Shown piece by piece: positions 37,480-47,501 of a stretch of DNA of 64,000 nt. The first letter of the stretch is position 1. Each line of letters opens with the position of its first letter. This stretch comes from Arachidicoccus sp. Lineage in GTDB: Bacteria > Bacteroidota > Bacteroidia > Chitinophagales > Chitinophagaceae. A program made the translations under genes and the position numbers. The notes beneath the pieces were generated by a model. That model was not told where the DNA came from and searched no databases. It saw nothing but the letters and a program-made list of their open reading frames with translations. The DNA lies in NCBI GenBank assembly GCA_028283605.1, contig JAPWKH010000010.1, positions 27,475 to 91,474 of the forward strand, given 5' to 3'.

Positions 37480-37516
37480 AAAAAATACCCGGCTCAGCAT
37501 ACGCAAGGCCGGGTAA
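37480..37516 (-). terminator. Terminator of the ugd transcript
   Basis: On the minus strand, ACCCGGC pairs with GCCGGGT around a 14-base loop, followed by ATTTTTTG. It lies 35 bases past the ugd stop. Confidence 0.82.
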
Positions 37517-37548
37517 AGTCATTTTCATTCTTTGGAAAAAAACAAATA

Positions 37549-38877
37549 TTATCGCGTTCCCTGGGCAGTGCCTATACCGTAGTATATAAAGCCTTCTTTA
37601 TGAAGTTGTACATCATCGTAAATATTGCGGCCGTCAAAAATAACGGCGCCTTTCATTAAGCCTTTAATTCTTTCCCAGTCGGGCAATCTGAATTCATTCC
37701 ATTCCGTCACTAATGCGATTGCATCCGCATCTTGAACGGTGGCATATATATCATCGCACCAGGTAATTTTATCTCTTATAATTTTTTGGGCTTCATGTAC
37801 GGCTACAGGATCGAATGCCTTCACAGTAGCGCCGGCGGCTGTCAGGCTTTCGATCAGTTCCAGAGAGGGAGCTTCGCGCATATCATCTGTATTAGGCTTA
37901 AAGGCAAGTCCCCATACAGCAATTGTCTTTCCTTTCAAATCCTGGTCAAAATGTTTGTTCAGCTTTTCAAAGAGTATTTTTTTCTGCTTGTTATTGACGT
38001 CTTCTACCGCTTGCAGCAGCAACATATCATACCCGTTGTTTTTCCCTATTTTTATCAGCGCTTTTACATCCTTAGGAAAGCACGAGCCGCCGTAACCGAC
38101 ACCCGCATAGAGAAATTTCTTTCCGATACGCGGGTCAGATCCGATGCCGGCGCGTACGTGGTTGATGTCAGCGCCTACAATCTCACAGAGGTTTGCAATA
38201 TCATTCATAAACGAAATACGCGTAGCCAGCATGGAGTTGGCGGCATATTTAGTCATTTCTGCAGAGGGAATGTCCATATACAAAATGCGGTATCCGTTTA
38301 ATAAAAAAGGTTTGTAAATAGCATCGATCGTATCTTTCGCCTTAGGGCTGTCGATACCTACAACGATCCTGTCCGGGCTCATAAAATCCTTTATAGCGGC
38401 ACCTTCTTTTAAAAATTCCGGATTAGATACCACATCAAACGGAATAGCTGCACCTCTTGCCTCCAGCGCGCCTTTTACGGCAGCACGCACTTTTTCGGAA
38501 GAACCTACCGGAACAGTACTTTTCGTTATAATAATGGAGTAACCAGAAATATATTTCCCCACATCTTCCGCTGCCTTCAGCACATACTGCATATCTGCGC
38601 TGCCGTCTTCTCCGGGAGGCGTTCCTACCGCTATAAAGATAGCCGCCGCGCCTGCTATGTTTTCTGCTAAGGAAGTGCTGAAACTAAGGCGGTTGTTTTC
38701 CACATTTTGTTTTACTATAGTATCCAGCCCCGGCTCATAAATCGGTAATATGCCTTTTTTTATATTGTCGATCTTTTCCTGGTTAATATCTATGCAGCAA
38801 ACATTAATGCCTACATCCGAAAGGCAGGCACCTGTTACAAGACCAACATACCCTGTTCCGATTACAATTACTTTCAT
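37549..38877 (-). CDS. ugd: UDP-glucose 6-dehydrogenase
   Basis: A 442-aa NAD-dependent enzyme that makes UDP-glucuronate from UDP-glucose for acidic polysaccharides. N-terminal Rossmann GTGYVGLVTGACLSDVG, acid site near Glu157 (NPEFLKEGAAIKDF), catalytic Lys211 (EMTKYAANS), and catalytic Cys266 in GYGGSCFPKDVKAL are all present. It is read toward the left, away from wza, and follows the WcaJ-like gene in the same operon, 44 bases behind. A terminator follows at 37480-37516. Confidence 0.95.
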   Translation of the reverse strand: MKVIVIGTGYVGLVTGACLSDVGINVCCIDINQEKIDNIKKGILPIYEPGLDTIVKQNVENNRLSFSTSLAENIAGAAAIFIAVGTPPGEDGSADMQYVLKAAEDVGKYISGYSIIITKSTVPVGSSEKVRAAVKGALEARGAAIPFDVVSNPEFLKEGAAIKDFMSPDRIVVGIDSPKAKDTIDAIYKPFLLNGYRILYMDIPSAEMTKYAANSMLATRISFMNDIANLCEIVGADINHVRAGIGSDPRIGKKFLYAGVGYGGSCFPKDVKALIKIGKNNGYDMLLLQAVEDVNNKQKKILFEKLNKHFDQDLKGKTIAVWGLAFKPNTDDMREAPSLELIESLTAAGATVKAFDPVAVHEAQKIIRDKITWCDDIYATVQDADAIALVTEWNEFRLPDWERIKGLMKGAVIFDGRNIYDDVQLHKEGFIYYGIGTAQGTR

Positions 38878-38921
38878 GCGTGTATTTCTTTAGTATTTTA
38901 TTAGTTTACAATTTTTTATGA

Positions 38922-40334
38922 TTAATATGCTTTTTCTTCTCCTTTTACGGTATTCCATACCGTCAGAAAAATGATCTTCAAATCGAGGAAGAAAGACCAG
39001 TTTTCCAGATACATAATATCGTATTGCACTCTGTTCTCCATGGCATCCAGTGTCTTGGTCTCTCCGCGGTAGCCGTTTACCTGCGCCCAGCCCGTTACGC
39101 CCGGCTTTAATAAATGGCGCACCATAAAAGAATCGAGCAGCTTTTTATATTTTTTGGTATGCGCCAGCATGTGCGGCCGGGGCCCTACCACAGACATATC
39201 GCCGATGAGTACATTATAAAACTGCGGCAGCTCGTCAAGGTTGGTCTTGCGCATAAACGATCCTATTTTCGTGAGCCTCGAATCGTTTTTGGACGCCTGC
39301 GCCGTGTGCGCTTCATTATTCAGCCGCATGCTGCGGAACTTATAGCATTTGAAGGGTTTGTTGTCTTTTCCCGAACGTAGCTGTACAAAAATGGGCGATC
39401 CCTTCGATTCAAGACGGATCAGCAAAGCCAGCAGTGGCGTAAGCCAGCTTAAAATAAAGATGATGATCAGGCTTGAAAATATAATATCAAATGTGCGTTT
39501 CATCAATTGGTTGATCTCATCGTCTAGAGGCTCTTGGCGTAAGGTAAAGACAGGAAGGTTGCCAAAATAAGTAGTTACCTTGCCGGGCCTTTTGATGATA
39601 CTTTCATAATCCAGTAAAAATCTCACCCGCGCCAGTTGCTTGTCAGATTCATTGACCAGCAGGCTGATCTGCTCCGGGGAGAATTCTCTTATATTGCAAT
39701 AGACCTCCTGCACCCTGCGGGTTCTGATAAAATCTATGCAATCCGTAAGGCCGCCTTTATAAAGGCGGTGTGCCGGATGTTCATTTCTGTCAGGGTCGAT
39801 AGGAATATGGCTGAATATTCCGAGAATATTATAGATTACGGCGCCTTCCTGGAGCGAGTCGTACACACGCTCTGCAATATGCCTGCCGCCTAAAACAACG
39901 ATGTTTTTCTCAGGCTTTATTTTATCGCGGTATTTTTTCCGTAACCCCAATACAACGATCCTGCTCCATATGAGCAGCGTACCGAAAAACACGCTGAAGA
40001 GTACGAAAAAATAAAAGTAATTGTAAGCGCCCGCATCTTTAATGGAGATGATCAGCAGAAATAAGCCCATACATAAAAAAAAAGCGGCGTATGCCTTATA
40101 AGTATTCTTTAGGATAATGGTGGAATCAAGTATCACAAACTTTTCATAGGCGCTTCCCAGGAAAGTGAACAGAACCCAGATAAGGTTAAAAAAGGCGGCA
40201 AAAGAAATGCTTGCAACAGATTCGATCCAGCGGGTCCCGCAGATGATCCAGGATGCAAAAAAAAGAGAAATATTAAGGATCGCCAGGTCCAGGACGAGCA
40301 TGTTGGTTTTAATATTCCTGAAAAAATTTTGCAT
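38922..40334 (-). CDS. Undecaprenyl-phosphate glucose phosphotransferase, WcaJ type
   Basis: Membrane enzyme that starts the exopolysaccharide repeat unit by placing a sugar-1-phosphate (probably glucose) on undecaprenyl phosphate. Four N-terminal helices, a central CoA-binding-like domain with VVLGGRHIAERVY, a fifth helix near SSLIIIFILSWL, and the catalytic domain: KFRSMRLNNEA, KTNLDELPQFYNVLIGDMSV, VGPRPHM, KPGVTGWAQVNGYRGETKT, NRVQYDIMYLENWS. About 470 aa from ATG 40334; an upstream TTG at 40391 adds 19 residues that are not conserved-looking. Operon with ugd. Confidence 0.9.
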   Translation of the reverse strand: MQNFFRNIKTNMLVLDLAILNISLFFASWIICGTRWIESVASISFAAFFNLIWVLFTFLGSAYEKFVILDSTIILKNTYKAYAAFFLCMGLFLLIISIKDAGAYNYFYFFVLFSVFFGTLLIWSRIVVLGLRKKYRDKIKPEKNIVVLGGRHIAERVYDSLQEGAVIYNILGIFSHIPIDPDRNEHPAHRLYKGGLTDCIDFIRTRRVQEVYCNIREFSPEQISLLVNESDKQLARVRFLLDYESIIKRPGKVTTYFGNLPVFTLRQEPLDDEINQLMKRTFDIIFSSLIIIFILSWLTPLLALLIRLESKGSPIFVQLRSGKDNKPFKCYKFRSMRLNNEAHTAQASKNDSRLTKIGSFMRKTNLDELPQFYNVLIGDMSVVGPRPHMLAHTKKYKKLLDSFMVRHLLKPGVTGWAQVNGYRGETKTLDAMENRVQYDIMYLENWSFFLDLKIIFLTVWNTVKGEEKAY

Positions 40335-40613
40335 CAGCCGGGCACAGTTTTTATTTAAAAAATTACTTGTCTTATGAAGTTGGTCTTGCAATCAGTATAT
40401 TCTCAAATAATATACATGCAAGCAAAGTTTCAGGGGCTAAAAAGGAATTTCCATAGAAGAACAGACAAAACAAAACTAAGTATTTTACTTTCAATTAAAA
40501 TGAAAATATAATGTTTTTTTTATTGGTTATATAAAAATAATGTCTTTAATTGCAACATATTTCTTTGTTAGTAATCGTTTCGATTCCCCGCTTCTATTAA
40601 ATAAAATTTACGG

Positions 40614-41441
40614 ATGGTCAAGTTTCATATTTCAGTATGCATGCTCATTTTGTTGTCCGCTCTGTCCGCATGTTCCGACTATAAAAATATTGCGTATTTC
40701 CATAATATTAACGACAGCACTAAAGTGTACATAAAGGGGGAAGATGTGCCTGTCAGCGACTATCAGGCTTTAACCATTCATCCCGACGATCTGCTGCAGG
40801 TTACCATTTCCACATTGGATCCTTCGGTGGATGGCATGCTGAATATCAGCTCTTCCACTTCTACAGCCGCCACCCCCAATGCAAATGCAGGTTCCGGTGT
40901 AGCCTTGCCCGGCCCTGACCAGTCCGGCTATCTCGTGAGCAAAGAGGGTGATATTGAAATACCGGTTTTAGGTACCCTGCATGTCGGAGGCCACACTACA
41001 GATGAGATAAAGGAATTGGTAAAAAGCAAAGCCGCAGTTTTGTATAAATCCCCGGTGGTAAATGTCCGCTTGATTAACTTTAAGGTAACGGTATTGGGCG
41101 AAGTTACAAGGCCCGGTACGTATGTCATTACCGGCGAGCGGGCAAATGTATTGGATGCAATTGGTATGGCGGGCGACCTGACTATCTATGGAAAACGGGA
41201 AAACATCATGCTGGTAAGGCAATTACCCGGCAGTGAAAAAAAAATAGTGAGGTTGGATTTAAACGATACGCACATGATGGCATCCCCGTGGTTTTATTTA
41301 CAACAAGGCGATGTATTATACATAGAGCCGGCCAAGTCTAAAGCGGCTACTACCGATGCAGCACGTACAAGAAACCTGACAATTGCCGCGGCAATTATTT
41401 CTTTGGTAGTTGTGGTGATAAGCAGGATTAATTTTAAATAA
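40614..41441 (+). CDS. Wza-like polysaccharide export lipoprotein
   Basis: A 275-aa outer-membrane polysaccharide secretin-like lipoprotein. Lipobox SALSAC with Cys20. It carries the Poly_export domain (LTIHPDDLLQVTISTLDP), the SLBB-like segments (GYLVSKEGDIEIPVLGTLHV, FKVTVLGEVTRPGTYVITGER and a further NVLDAIGMAGDL), and a hydrophobic C-terminal helix ending in a short basic tail, which is typical of the shorter Bacteroidota form. Seventeen bases precede the wzc gene. It is divergent from wcaJ across a 220-base gap. Confidence 0.9.
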   Translation: MVKFHISVCMLILLSALSACSDYKNIAYFHNINDSTKVYIKGEDVPVSDYQALTIHPDDLLQVTISTLDPSVDGMLNISSSTSTAATPNANAGSGVALPGPDQSGYLVSKEGDIEIPVLGTLHVGGHTTDEIKELVKSKAAVLYKSPVVNVRLINFKVTVLGEVTRPGTYVITGERANVLDAIGMAGDLTIYGKRENIMLVRQLPGSEKKIVRLDLNDTHMMASPWFYLQQGDVLYIEPAKSKAATTDAARTRNLTIAAAIISLVVVVISRINFK

Positions 41442-41457
41442 AAAGTAGGTAAAGTGT

Positions 41458-43840
41458 ATGGATATTGACAACATGGAGGAGGAAAAGATAGATTTTTCAA
41501 AGATCCTCCTAAAAATAAAAGCCAACTGGTTATTCTTTGCGATAAGCATCGCAATGGCGCTCCTGCTGGCGTTTGTCTATATAAAATCGGTCAATCCCAG
41601 TTACAATACGGCTGCCAGTATCCTTATCAAAGATCCCGGTACAGGTTCAGGTGGCGGTGCCATGGGTTCATCGCCGGGCATTTCTGCTTTGCAGGATTTG
41701 GGGATTATTTCCGGAAAAAGCAATGCAGATAACGAATTGCAGATCATCAAAACCCCTTCCTTGCTGGAAGAAGTAGTATATAAATTGAACCTGTATCTAT
41801 CTTTTTCCATGCGGCAAGGATTAAGAAAAATACCGCTCTATGGGGAGGCCTTGCCTTTTGAATTACAGATTGATAGTTTTTTTGCAAATAATTTGCCGCA
41901 GGATCCGGATTTATTGCAATATGAGATCAATTTGCAGCCGGCCGGTTACACGCTTACAGCAAAAACAGGCAGGGAATGGAAGTCCGCATGGGGGGTGCCG
42001 GTATCATTGCCTTTCGGCAAAATTACCCTGTTCAAAAAAAACTTAGATTACAAGGATCAGGCTGTTGTTTATTTAAATGTATCTTCCGTAAGCGGTATTG
42101 TAGACCATTTAGAAAGCAGTATCGATGCGGAAATTCCCAATAAGCAGGTTAGTATCATTGATTTAACATTGCCTTCTACTGCCCCACGACAGAGCGTAGA
42201 TATATTAAATACCTTGATTGATGTGTACCAGAAAGCCGGCGTGGAAGATAACAACCGCGTGGCAGACAGCACGATCAAATTTATTAATGACCGGCTGGTT
42301 TCCGTGACGAACGAATTGAGCAACTGGGAAGAAAAGATTCAGGACTTCAAGCAAAAAAACAATATAGCCGATATTACCGCCCAGTCGCAGGCGCTGGTTG
42401 CCAGTGCAGCCACATATTCGCAGGGTATGGCTGCGCAGCAAGTGCAACTGAGTGTTGTGAATGCCCTGTTGAAGTACATGATGGAGAACCGGGATAGCTT
42501 TCCACATCATACCTGCTTCTTCCGCATTGCAGAATCCTTCTGTTGCTGACAACATTAACCAATACAATACTTTATTATTGCAAAGGCAAAGATTACAGCT
42601 AAGCTCGACAAATGAAAACCCTTTGATACAAAACCTCGATGCACAGATCAGGGGCCTGAGAAAGGGTATGCTGTCCGATCTGCAATCGATGCAGCATTCT
42701 CTTGAGGTAGCCCTTCGCCAGATGGAGAATACCAATAATTCCTTAACCGATACCATACGGAAAGTGCCGGCCAAAGAGCGTACCTTTTTGGAATTCAGCC
42801 GGCAGCAGCAGATAGAACAGGATCTTTATGTATTTCTCTTGCAGCAGCGGGAGCAGACTGCTATTTCAAAATCTTCAACGGTGTCCAATATCAGGGTGCT
42901 GGATTATGCAAGAGTGGCTTCCATTCCGATTGCACCTAAAAAAACAATGATTGTCGGGGTGGCTTTTCTGCTGGGGGCAATTTTCCCTTTTATATATTTC
43001 TTTTTACTGGAACTCCTCAACAATAAAGTTCGGAAGAAAGCGGACATCGAAAAAAATACCAATATTCCTATTCTTGCAGAGGTGTTTCATTATAAAAAGA
43101 CAGGGGATGGTATCATTATTAACAAAGCGTCCAGGGATGTGGTGTCGGAGCAGTTCAGGATCATGCGGACCGACCTGAATTTCCTTTTGCCGGAAAACAA
43201 TCAAAAAGTAATCCTGATTACCTCCTCTGTTCCGGGCGAAGGAAAGAGTTTTATTTCTTCCAATTTAGGCGCTACCATCGCGCTCTCCGGGAAGAAAGTG
43301 GTATTGCTCGATATGGATCTCAGAAAGCCGAAATTAGCGCAGCGCCTGAATTTGGAGTACGATAAAGGATTTACCAATTATGCAATCGGGATGGCAACTC
43401 TTGCCGATATTCTCTACCCGGTAAAAGAGTATGAGAACTTTTGTATCATTCCAAGCGGTCCGGTACCGCCTAACCCTGCTGAATTGCTGCTGCTCGACAG
43501 AACACGCGATATGATTCAAAAGCTGCGGGAACAATTTGATTATATCATCTTAGACAGCCCGCCGAATATCGTTACCGATGCAAGGCTTCTGGCTGCCTAT
43601 GCAAATATTACCTTGTACATGGTAAGGGTAGGCTACACAACAAAAGACCAGTTGCAGCATATCCATAGATTACAGACCGAAAACAAGCTCCCCAAATTGA
43701 ACCTCGTGATAAACGATATTAATATTAAAAAATCGGGGTACGGATACGATTATGGGTACGGATACGGATATGGGTACGGGTATGGATACGGGTATTTTGA
43801 TGAAGGAGAGAAAAAGGACGGAAGAAAAAAGAAATCTTGA
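41458..43840 (+). pseudogene. Wzc-like polysaccharide co-polymerase and BY-kinase, one frameshift
   Basis: The two frames join into about 794 aa, the usual size of Wzc. The Wzz domain with a first helix (WLFFAISIAMALLLAFVYI) lies in the first frame, then coiled coil. The second frame has the second helix (MIVGVAFLLGAIFPFIYFFL) and the tyrosine-kinase domain with Walker A TSSVPGEGKSF, Walker A' VVLLDMDLRKP, and Walker B YIILDSPPN. The C-terminal tail is a YG-rich repeat with about nine Tyr. One extra base at 42499-42503 (TTTCC) explains the break: without it the reading is DSFHIIPASSALQNPSVAD. It controls polymer length and export by autophosphorylation. Confidence 0.88.
43735..43800 (+). repeat. 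Hexamer repeat coding the YG-rich Wzc tail
   Basis: About ten degenerate units of GGNTAY (GGATACGGATATGGGTACGG and similar) encode a Gly-Tyr-Gly-Tyr run between residues KKSGYG and YFDEGEKK. Units differ only at third positions, so the tract can gain or lose Tyr in steps of two residues through slippage or recombination. Confidence 0.8.
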
Positions 43841-43871
43841 CAGAAGGCTCTATGATTAAAATATTAGATAA

Positions 43872-44811
43872 ATGAATAAAGACAGTCGCATATACATAGC
43901 GGGCCATCGCGGGATGGTGGGAGGTGCCATCACGCGGAAACTGGAGAGCAGCGGATTTTCCAACCTGCTCTTAAAAACATCGCTAGAATTAGATCTGCGG
44001 AACCAGCAGGCGGTTGCCAGATTTTTTTGCTGCAGAGCGGCCGGAATATGTTTTTCTCGCCGCGGCAAAAGTAGGAGGTATTGTCGCTAACAATACATAC
44101 CGGGCGGAATTTTTGTACGACAACCTGGCAATAGCAGCCAATATCATTGAAGCCGCCTACAGGAATGGCGTTACTAAATTAATGTTTTTAGGCAGCAGTT
44201 GCATTTATCCCAAAATGGCGCCACAGCCTTTGCGGGAAGAGAGCCTTCTGACAGGTTTATTGGAAGAAACAAACGAGCCGTACGCCATCGCAAAGATTGC
44301 AGGCATCAAATTATGCGAAGCATATCGCGATCAGTACGGTTGTAATTTCATAAGTGTAATGCCCACCAATTTATACGGCATCGGCGATAACTATCATCCG
44401 CAAAATTCACATGTACTGCCTGCCCTTATCCGCCGTTTCCATGAAGCAAAAGAAAATAATAAAGAGGAAGTAGTAATATGGGGGACAGGAACACCGTTAA
44501 GGGAATTTTTGTTTGCCGACGATCTGGCCGATGCATGTGTTTTCCTGATGCAGAATTATAATGCAAAGCAGTTTTTGAATATCGGTGTGGGACACGACAT
44601 CAGCATAAAAGATTTGGCGTATTTGGTAAAAGAGGTAATAGGTTACGAAGGTAACATTGCTTTTGATACGACAAAACCCGACGGAACGCCGAGAAAGCTG
44701 ATGGATGTTTCCAGATTGCATGCATTGGGCTGGAAACATACGATGGAACTGAAGGAAGGCATTGAATTGTCTTACCGGGATTTTCTGCAAAAGAATTATG
44801 CAGAGAGATAA
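43872..44811 (+). pseudogene. fcl: GDP-L-fucose synthase, one frameshift
   Basis: Final step of GDP-L-fucose synthesis (epimerase-reductase of GDP-4-keto-6-deoxymannose). The two frames join to about 312 aa, the full length. N-terminal GHRGMVGGAITRKLE gives the NADP site, the second frame has [16 protein letters not shown] and the catalytic Tyr/Lys in [15 protein letters not shown], and [10 protein letters not shown] follows as in other Fcl. The break is at 44017-44018: removing one C gives [19 protein letters not shown]. It lies upstream of gmd and downstream of wzc. Confidence 0.9.
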
Positions 44812-45141
44812 ATGGCGGGGTAAAATAAAAAACGGAAAGCTATCGGTTGTTTTGAAGTAAGAAATGTACATTAGTGTTCCATTTTCTGTTTTTGTTTAAT
44901 CATAAAATATAATAATAAAACCAATACCCTTATTGACGGAAATTGACAATTGTAAAAATCGTCAAGGCCGGGCGGGATATGAGCGTGCAGGCGATACCGT
45001 CATTGCGAACAGGGTAAGAATGTGGTAGCCTTAAAGAGAATTTGCCTTGCATAAATGATAAATAAAGAACTAATATATAAAGAGAAGTTTTTTGGAAATA
45101 ATCTTCCATCAGACAATTAAAAAACAATTAAATAGTTACTA
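44812..45141. other. Intergenic gap between fcl and gmd
   Basis: 330 bases with no credible gene. It holds a repeat trace CGTCATTGCGAACAGGGTAA near 44998-45017 like the one at 25433-25465. Just before gmd, TCCATCAGACAATTAAAAAA (45108-45127) matches the middle of leader repeats 1 and 2. No clear promoter or terminator. Confidence 0.4.
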
Positions 45142-46239
45142 ATGAAAACAGCACTGGTTACCGGCATTAACGGGCAGGATGGTGCATACCTTGCCGAATT
45201 ATTATTATCAAAAGGGTATATGGTGCATGGAGTGAAACGTCGCTCTTCACTCATCAATACCGAAAGGATAGATCATTTGTACGAAGATCCGCACAGCAGC
45301 CATGTCCGTTTCAAACTGCACTATGGCGACATGACGGACAGCACCAACCTCATACGCATCATCCAGCAGACACAGCCGGATGAAATATATAACCTGGCTG
45401 CCATGAGCCATGTAAAAGTGAGTTTCGATACGCCGGAATATACGGCTAATGCCGATGGCATTGGTACCTTGCGTTTGCTGGAAGCTATCCGTATTCTGGG
45501 CCTTGAAAAGAAAACGCGCATCTACCAGGCGTCCACTTCTGAATTATACGGTCTGGTACAGGAAGTGCCGCAGAAAGAAACAACGCCTTTTTATCCGCGC
45601 AGCCCTTATGCGGTAGCAAAGCTGTATGGATATTGGATTACCGTCAATTACAGGGAGGCGTATGGCCTCTATGCCTGCAATGGCATATTGTTCAACCACG
45701 AGAGCCCTTTGCGGGGTGAAACATTCGTTACACGTAAAATCACGCGGGCAGTGGCTGCAATAGCATTGGGAAAGCAGGATAAGTTATTTCTCGGCAACCT
45801 GGATGCGCGTCGCGACTGGGGCCATGCCAAAGATTATGTAGAAGCCATGTGGCGTATTCTTCAACAAGACACCGCAGAAGATTTTGTAATTGCTACCGGT
45901 ATCACCACGCCGGTACGCGACTTCGTGCGTATGGCGTTTGCGGAAGTGGGTGTTGAACTGGAATTCAAAGGCGAAGGCGCGAATGAAAAAGCCTATGTGG
46001 TGGCAAGCAATAATCCGGAGTATGCTGTGGAGGTAGGCAAAGAAGTGGTGGCGGTAGACCCGGCGTATTTCCGGCCGACGGAAGTAGAGCTGCTGATTGG
46101 CGATCCTGCAAAAGCAAAGAGTAAATTAGGATGGGAGCCTGTCTATGATTTGCCGGCATTGGTAAAGGAAATGGTAGCATCGGATATCGCTATTTGTAAA
46201 AAAGGACAGGTGTCTCAATGGGAGCATTTAGTAGGGTAA
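45142..46239 (+). CDS. gmd: GDP-mannose 4,6-dehydratase
   Basis: A 365-aa short-chain dehydrogenase/reductase that makes GDP-4-keto-6-deoxymannose, precursor of GDP-L-fucose. NADP site [13 protein letters not shown] near 7-19, RRSS (34-37) contacting the cofactor phosphate, catalytic STSELYG (131-137) and Tyr156/Lys160 in [12 protein letters not shown], and [16 protein letters not shown] further on. It works with fcl. The gene order fcl-gmd is reversed from most other bacteria but fits a two-enzyme cassette. Confidence 0.95.
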   Translation: MKTALVTGINGQDGAYLAELLLSKGYMVHGVKRRSSLINTERIDHLYEDPHSSHVRFKLHYGDMTDSTNLIRIIQQTQPDEIYNLAAMSHVKVSFDTPEYTANADGIGTLRLLEAIRILGLEKKTRIYQASTSELYGLVQEVPQKETTPFYPRSPYAVAKLYGYWITVNYREAYGLYACNGILFNHESPLRGETFVTRKITRAVAAIALGKQDKLFLGNLDARRDWGHAKDYVEAMWRILQQDTAEDFVIATGITTPVRDFVRMAFAEVGVELEFKGEGANEKAYVVASNNPEYAVEVGKEVVAVDPAYFRPTEVELLIGDPAKAKSKLGWEPVYDLPALVKEMVASDIAICKKGQVSQWEHLVG

Positions 46240-46249
46240 AAAATATGAA

Positions 46250-46329
46250 ATGAGCCATAAGAACTTTGCATACCCAAAGCAACGGGTATTTGGCGCATTA
46301 CAATTAAAAAAAATAAAAATAAACAGATG
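46250..46329 (+). repeat. Leader repeat, copy 3, ending in the start of the acyltransferase gene
   Basis: ATGAGCCATAAGAACTTTGC at the left, TATTTGGCGCATTACAATTA in the middle, and AATAAACAGATG at the right, where ATG (46327) is the start of the acyltransferase. It lacks the CATCTG half of the inverted pair seen in copies 1 and 2. Confidence 0.7.
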
Positions 46330-47475
46330 AAAATTAATACATCTGTAAGGAATCATCTTTTTTTTCTGGACGGTCTGCGTGGCTTGGCGGCAATATATGT
46401 TGCAGCAGGTCACGCAAGGTGGCTTTTATGGGAAGGCGGAGATCATTTTAAGGCACATATCCACAGTTATGGCAAGGTCTATAGAGCTTTGGCAGTAGCA
46501 ATGTCTTTTCTTAAATACGGGCATGAAATGGTACTGTTTTTCTTTGTTTTGTCAGGATTTGTTATTCATCTGAAATATTCAAAACAGATTAAGGAAGGCA
46601 ATACAATTCTCGATAAAAGGAAATATTTTATCAGGAGGGCTACGCGTATATTGCCTCCCTACTTGTTTGCCTTTCTGGTTACTTTTATTTGCGACAGCAT
46701 AGTAGCCCATTACAGGTTTAGTATATATACCCATACTACGCAAATACCCGGATTAAATAAAAACATAGTATTTAATCACTCATGGCTTTCGCTCATCGGA
46801 AATTTGTTTTTTCTACAAACAGCTTATGTACCAGTTTTTGGCTCTAACGGAAGTATTTGGTCTTTGAAATATGAATGGTATTTTTATATGTTGTATCCGA
46901 TTTTGTTTTTCTTTAATAAAAAAACTGTGCCGCTGACACTTGCAGGTGTATTTTTAATTTTTGTTGTTTATGTATTGGGGTTTCAAACGCATTTCATTCT
47001 TTTGGATCAAATTGCGCCTGCAGTACTTTCCTGGTGGACGGGAGCATTTATTGCGGATATATACAATGAAAGAATTCATCTGAATACACTTATCAGAAGA
47101 ATTATCTATGCTTGTACTTTATTATTGCTCCTTGTCCCTGTATTACATGATTATAAAATGAACGCTTCTTTGAAAGATCAGATAGCGGCTGTTGGTTTTG
47201 GCGGTCTTTTATTATTCTTGTTGGACTTTAGAACCAATAGGTGGATACAATACGTCGGAAAATTAAAATGGCTGGGCGATTGCTCATACACATTGTATCT
47301 CATTCATGCGCCGATTATAATTTTAATGAACGGTATTTTGCTTACCTATACTAATAATATTTTGCCCGCCACTTTTATGTATGTATTAATAGCGGTTATT
47401 CTTGTTACAGTATTAGCGTATGGAATTCATTTCTTAGTAGAAAAGCCATTTACTTCTTATAAAAAAATAAAATAA
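46327..47475 (+). CDS. Membrane acyltransferase 3 family protein 1
   Basis: A 382-aa multi-pass inner-membrane acyltransferase. It opens with LFFLDGLRGLAAIYVAAGHAR and VLFFFVLSGFVIHLKYSK, the conserved blocks of the acyltransferase-3/OafA group including the catalytic His, and has about ten helices. It probably adds acetyl or another acyl group to the exopolysaccharide repeat unit. It starts from leader-repeat copy 3 and is followed after 26 bases by the pyruvyl transferase gene. Confidence 0.88.
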   Translation: MKINTSVRNHLFFLDGLRGLAAIYVAAGHARWLLWEGGDHFKAHIHSYGKVYRALAVAMSFLKYGHEMVLFFFVLSGFVIHLKYSKQIKEGNTILDKRKYFIRRATRILPPYLFAFLVTFICDSIVAHYRFSIYTHTTQIPGLNKNIVFNHSWLSLIGNLFFLQTAYVPVFGSNGSIWSLKYEWYFYMLYPILFFFNKKTVPLTLAGVFLIFVVYVLGFQTHFILLDQIAPAVLSWWTGAFIADIYNERIHLNTLIRRIIYACTLLLLLVPVLHDYKMNASLKDQIAAVGFGGLLLFLLDFRTNRWIQYVGKLKWLGDCSYTLYLIHAPIIILMNGILLTYTNNILPATFMYVLIAVILVTVLAYGIHFLVEKPFTSYKKIK

Positions 47476-47501
47476 CTTATAAATTATTAAACAAAAATTA
47501 T

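Noticed and set aside
37732..38301. 189-codon ORF on the plus strand opposite ugd
   Set aside because: Antisense shadow of ugd; the ugd reading has every catalytic residue.
42499..44020. Programmed frameshifting in wzc and fcl
   Set aside because: No slippery heptamer or following structure at the breaks, and no known precedent in these families; the only plausible programmed site is the A-AAA-AAG of the insertion element.
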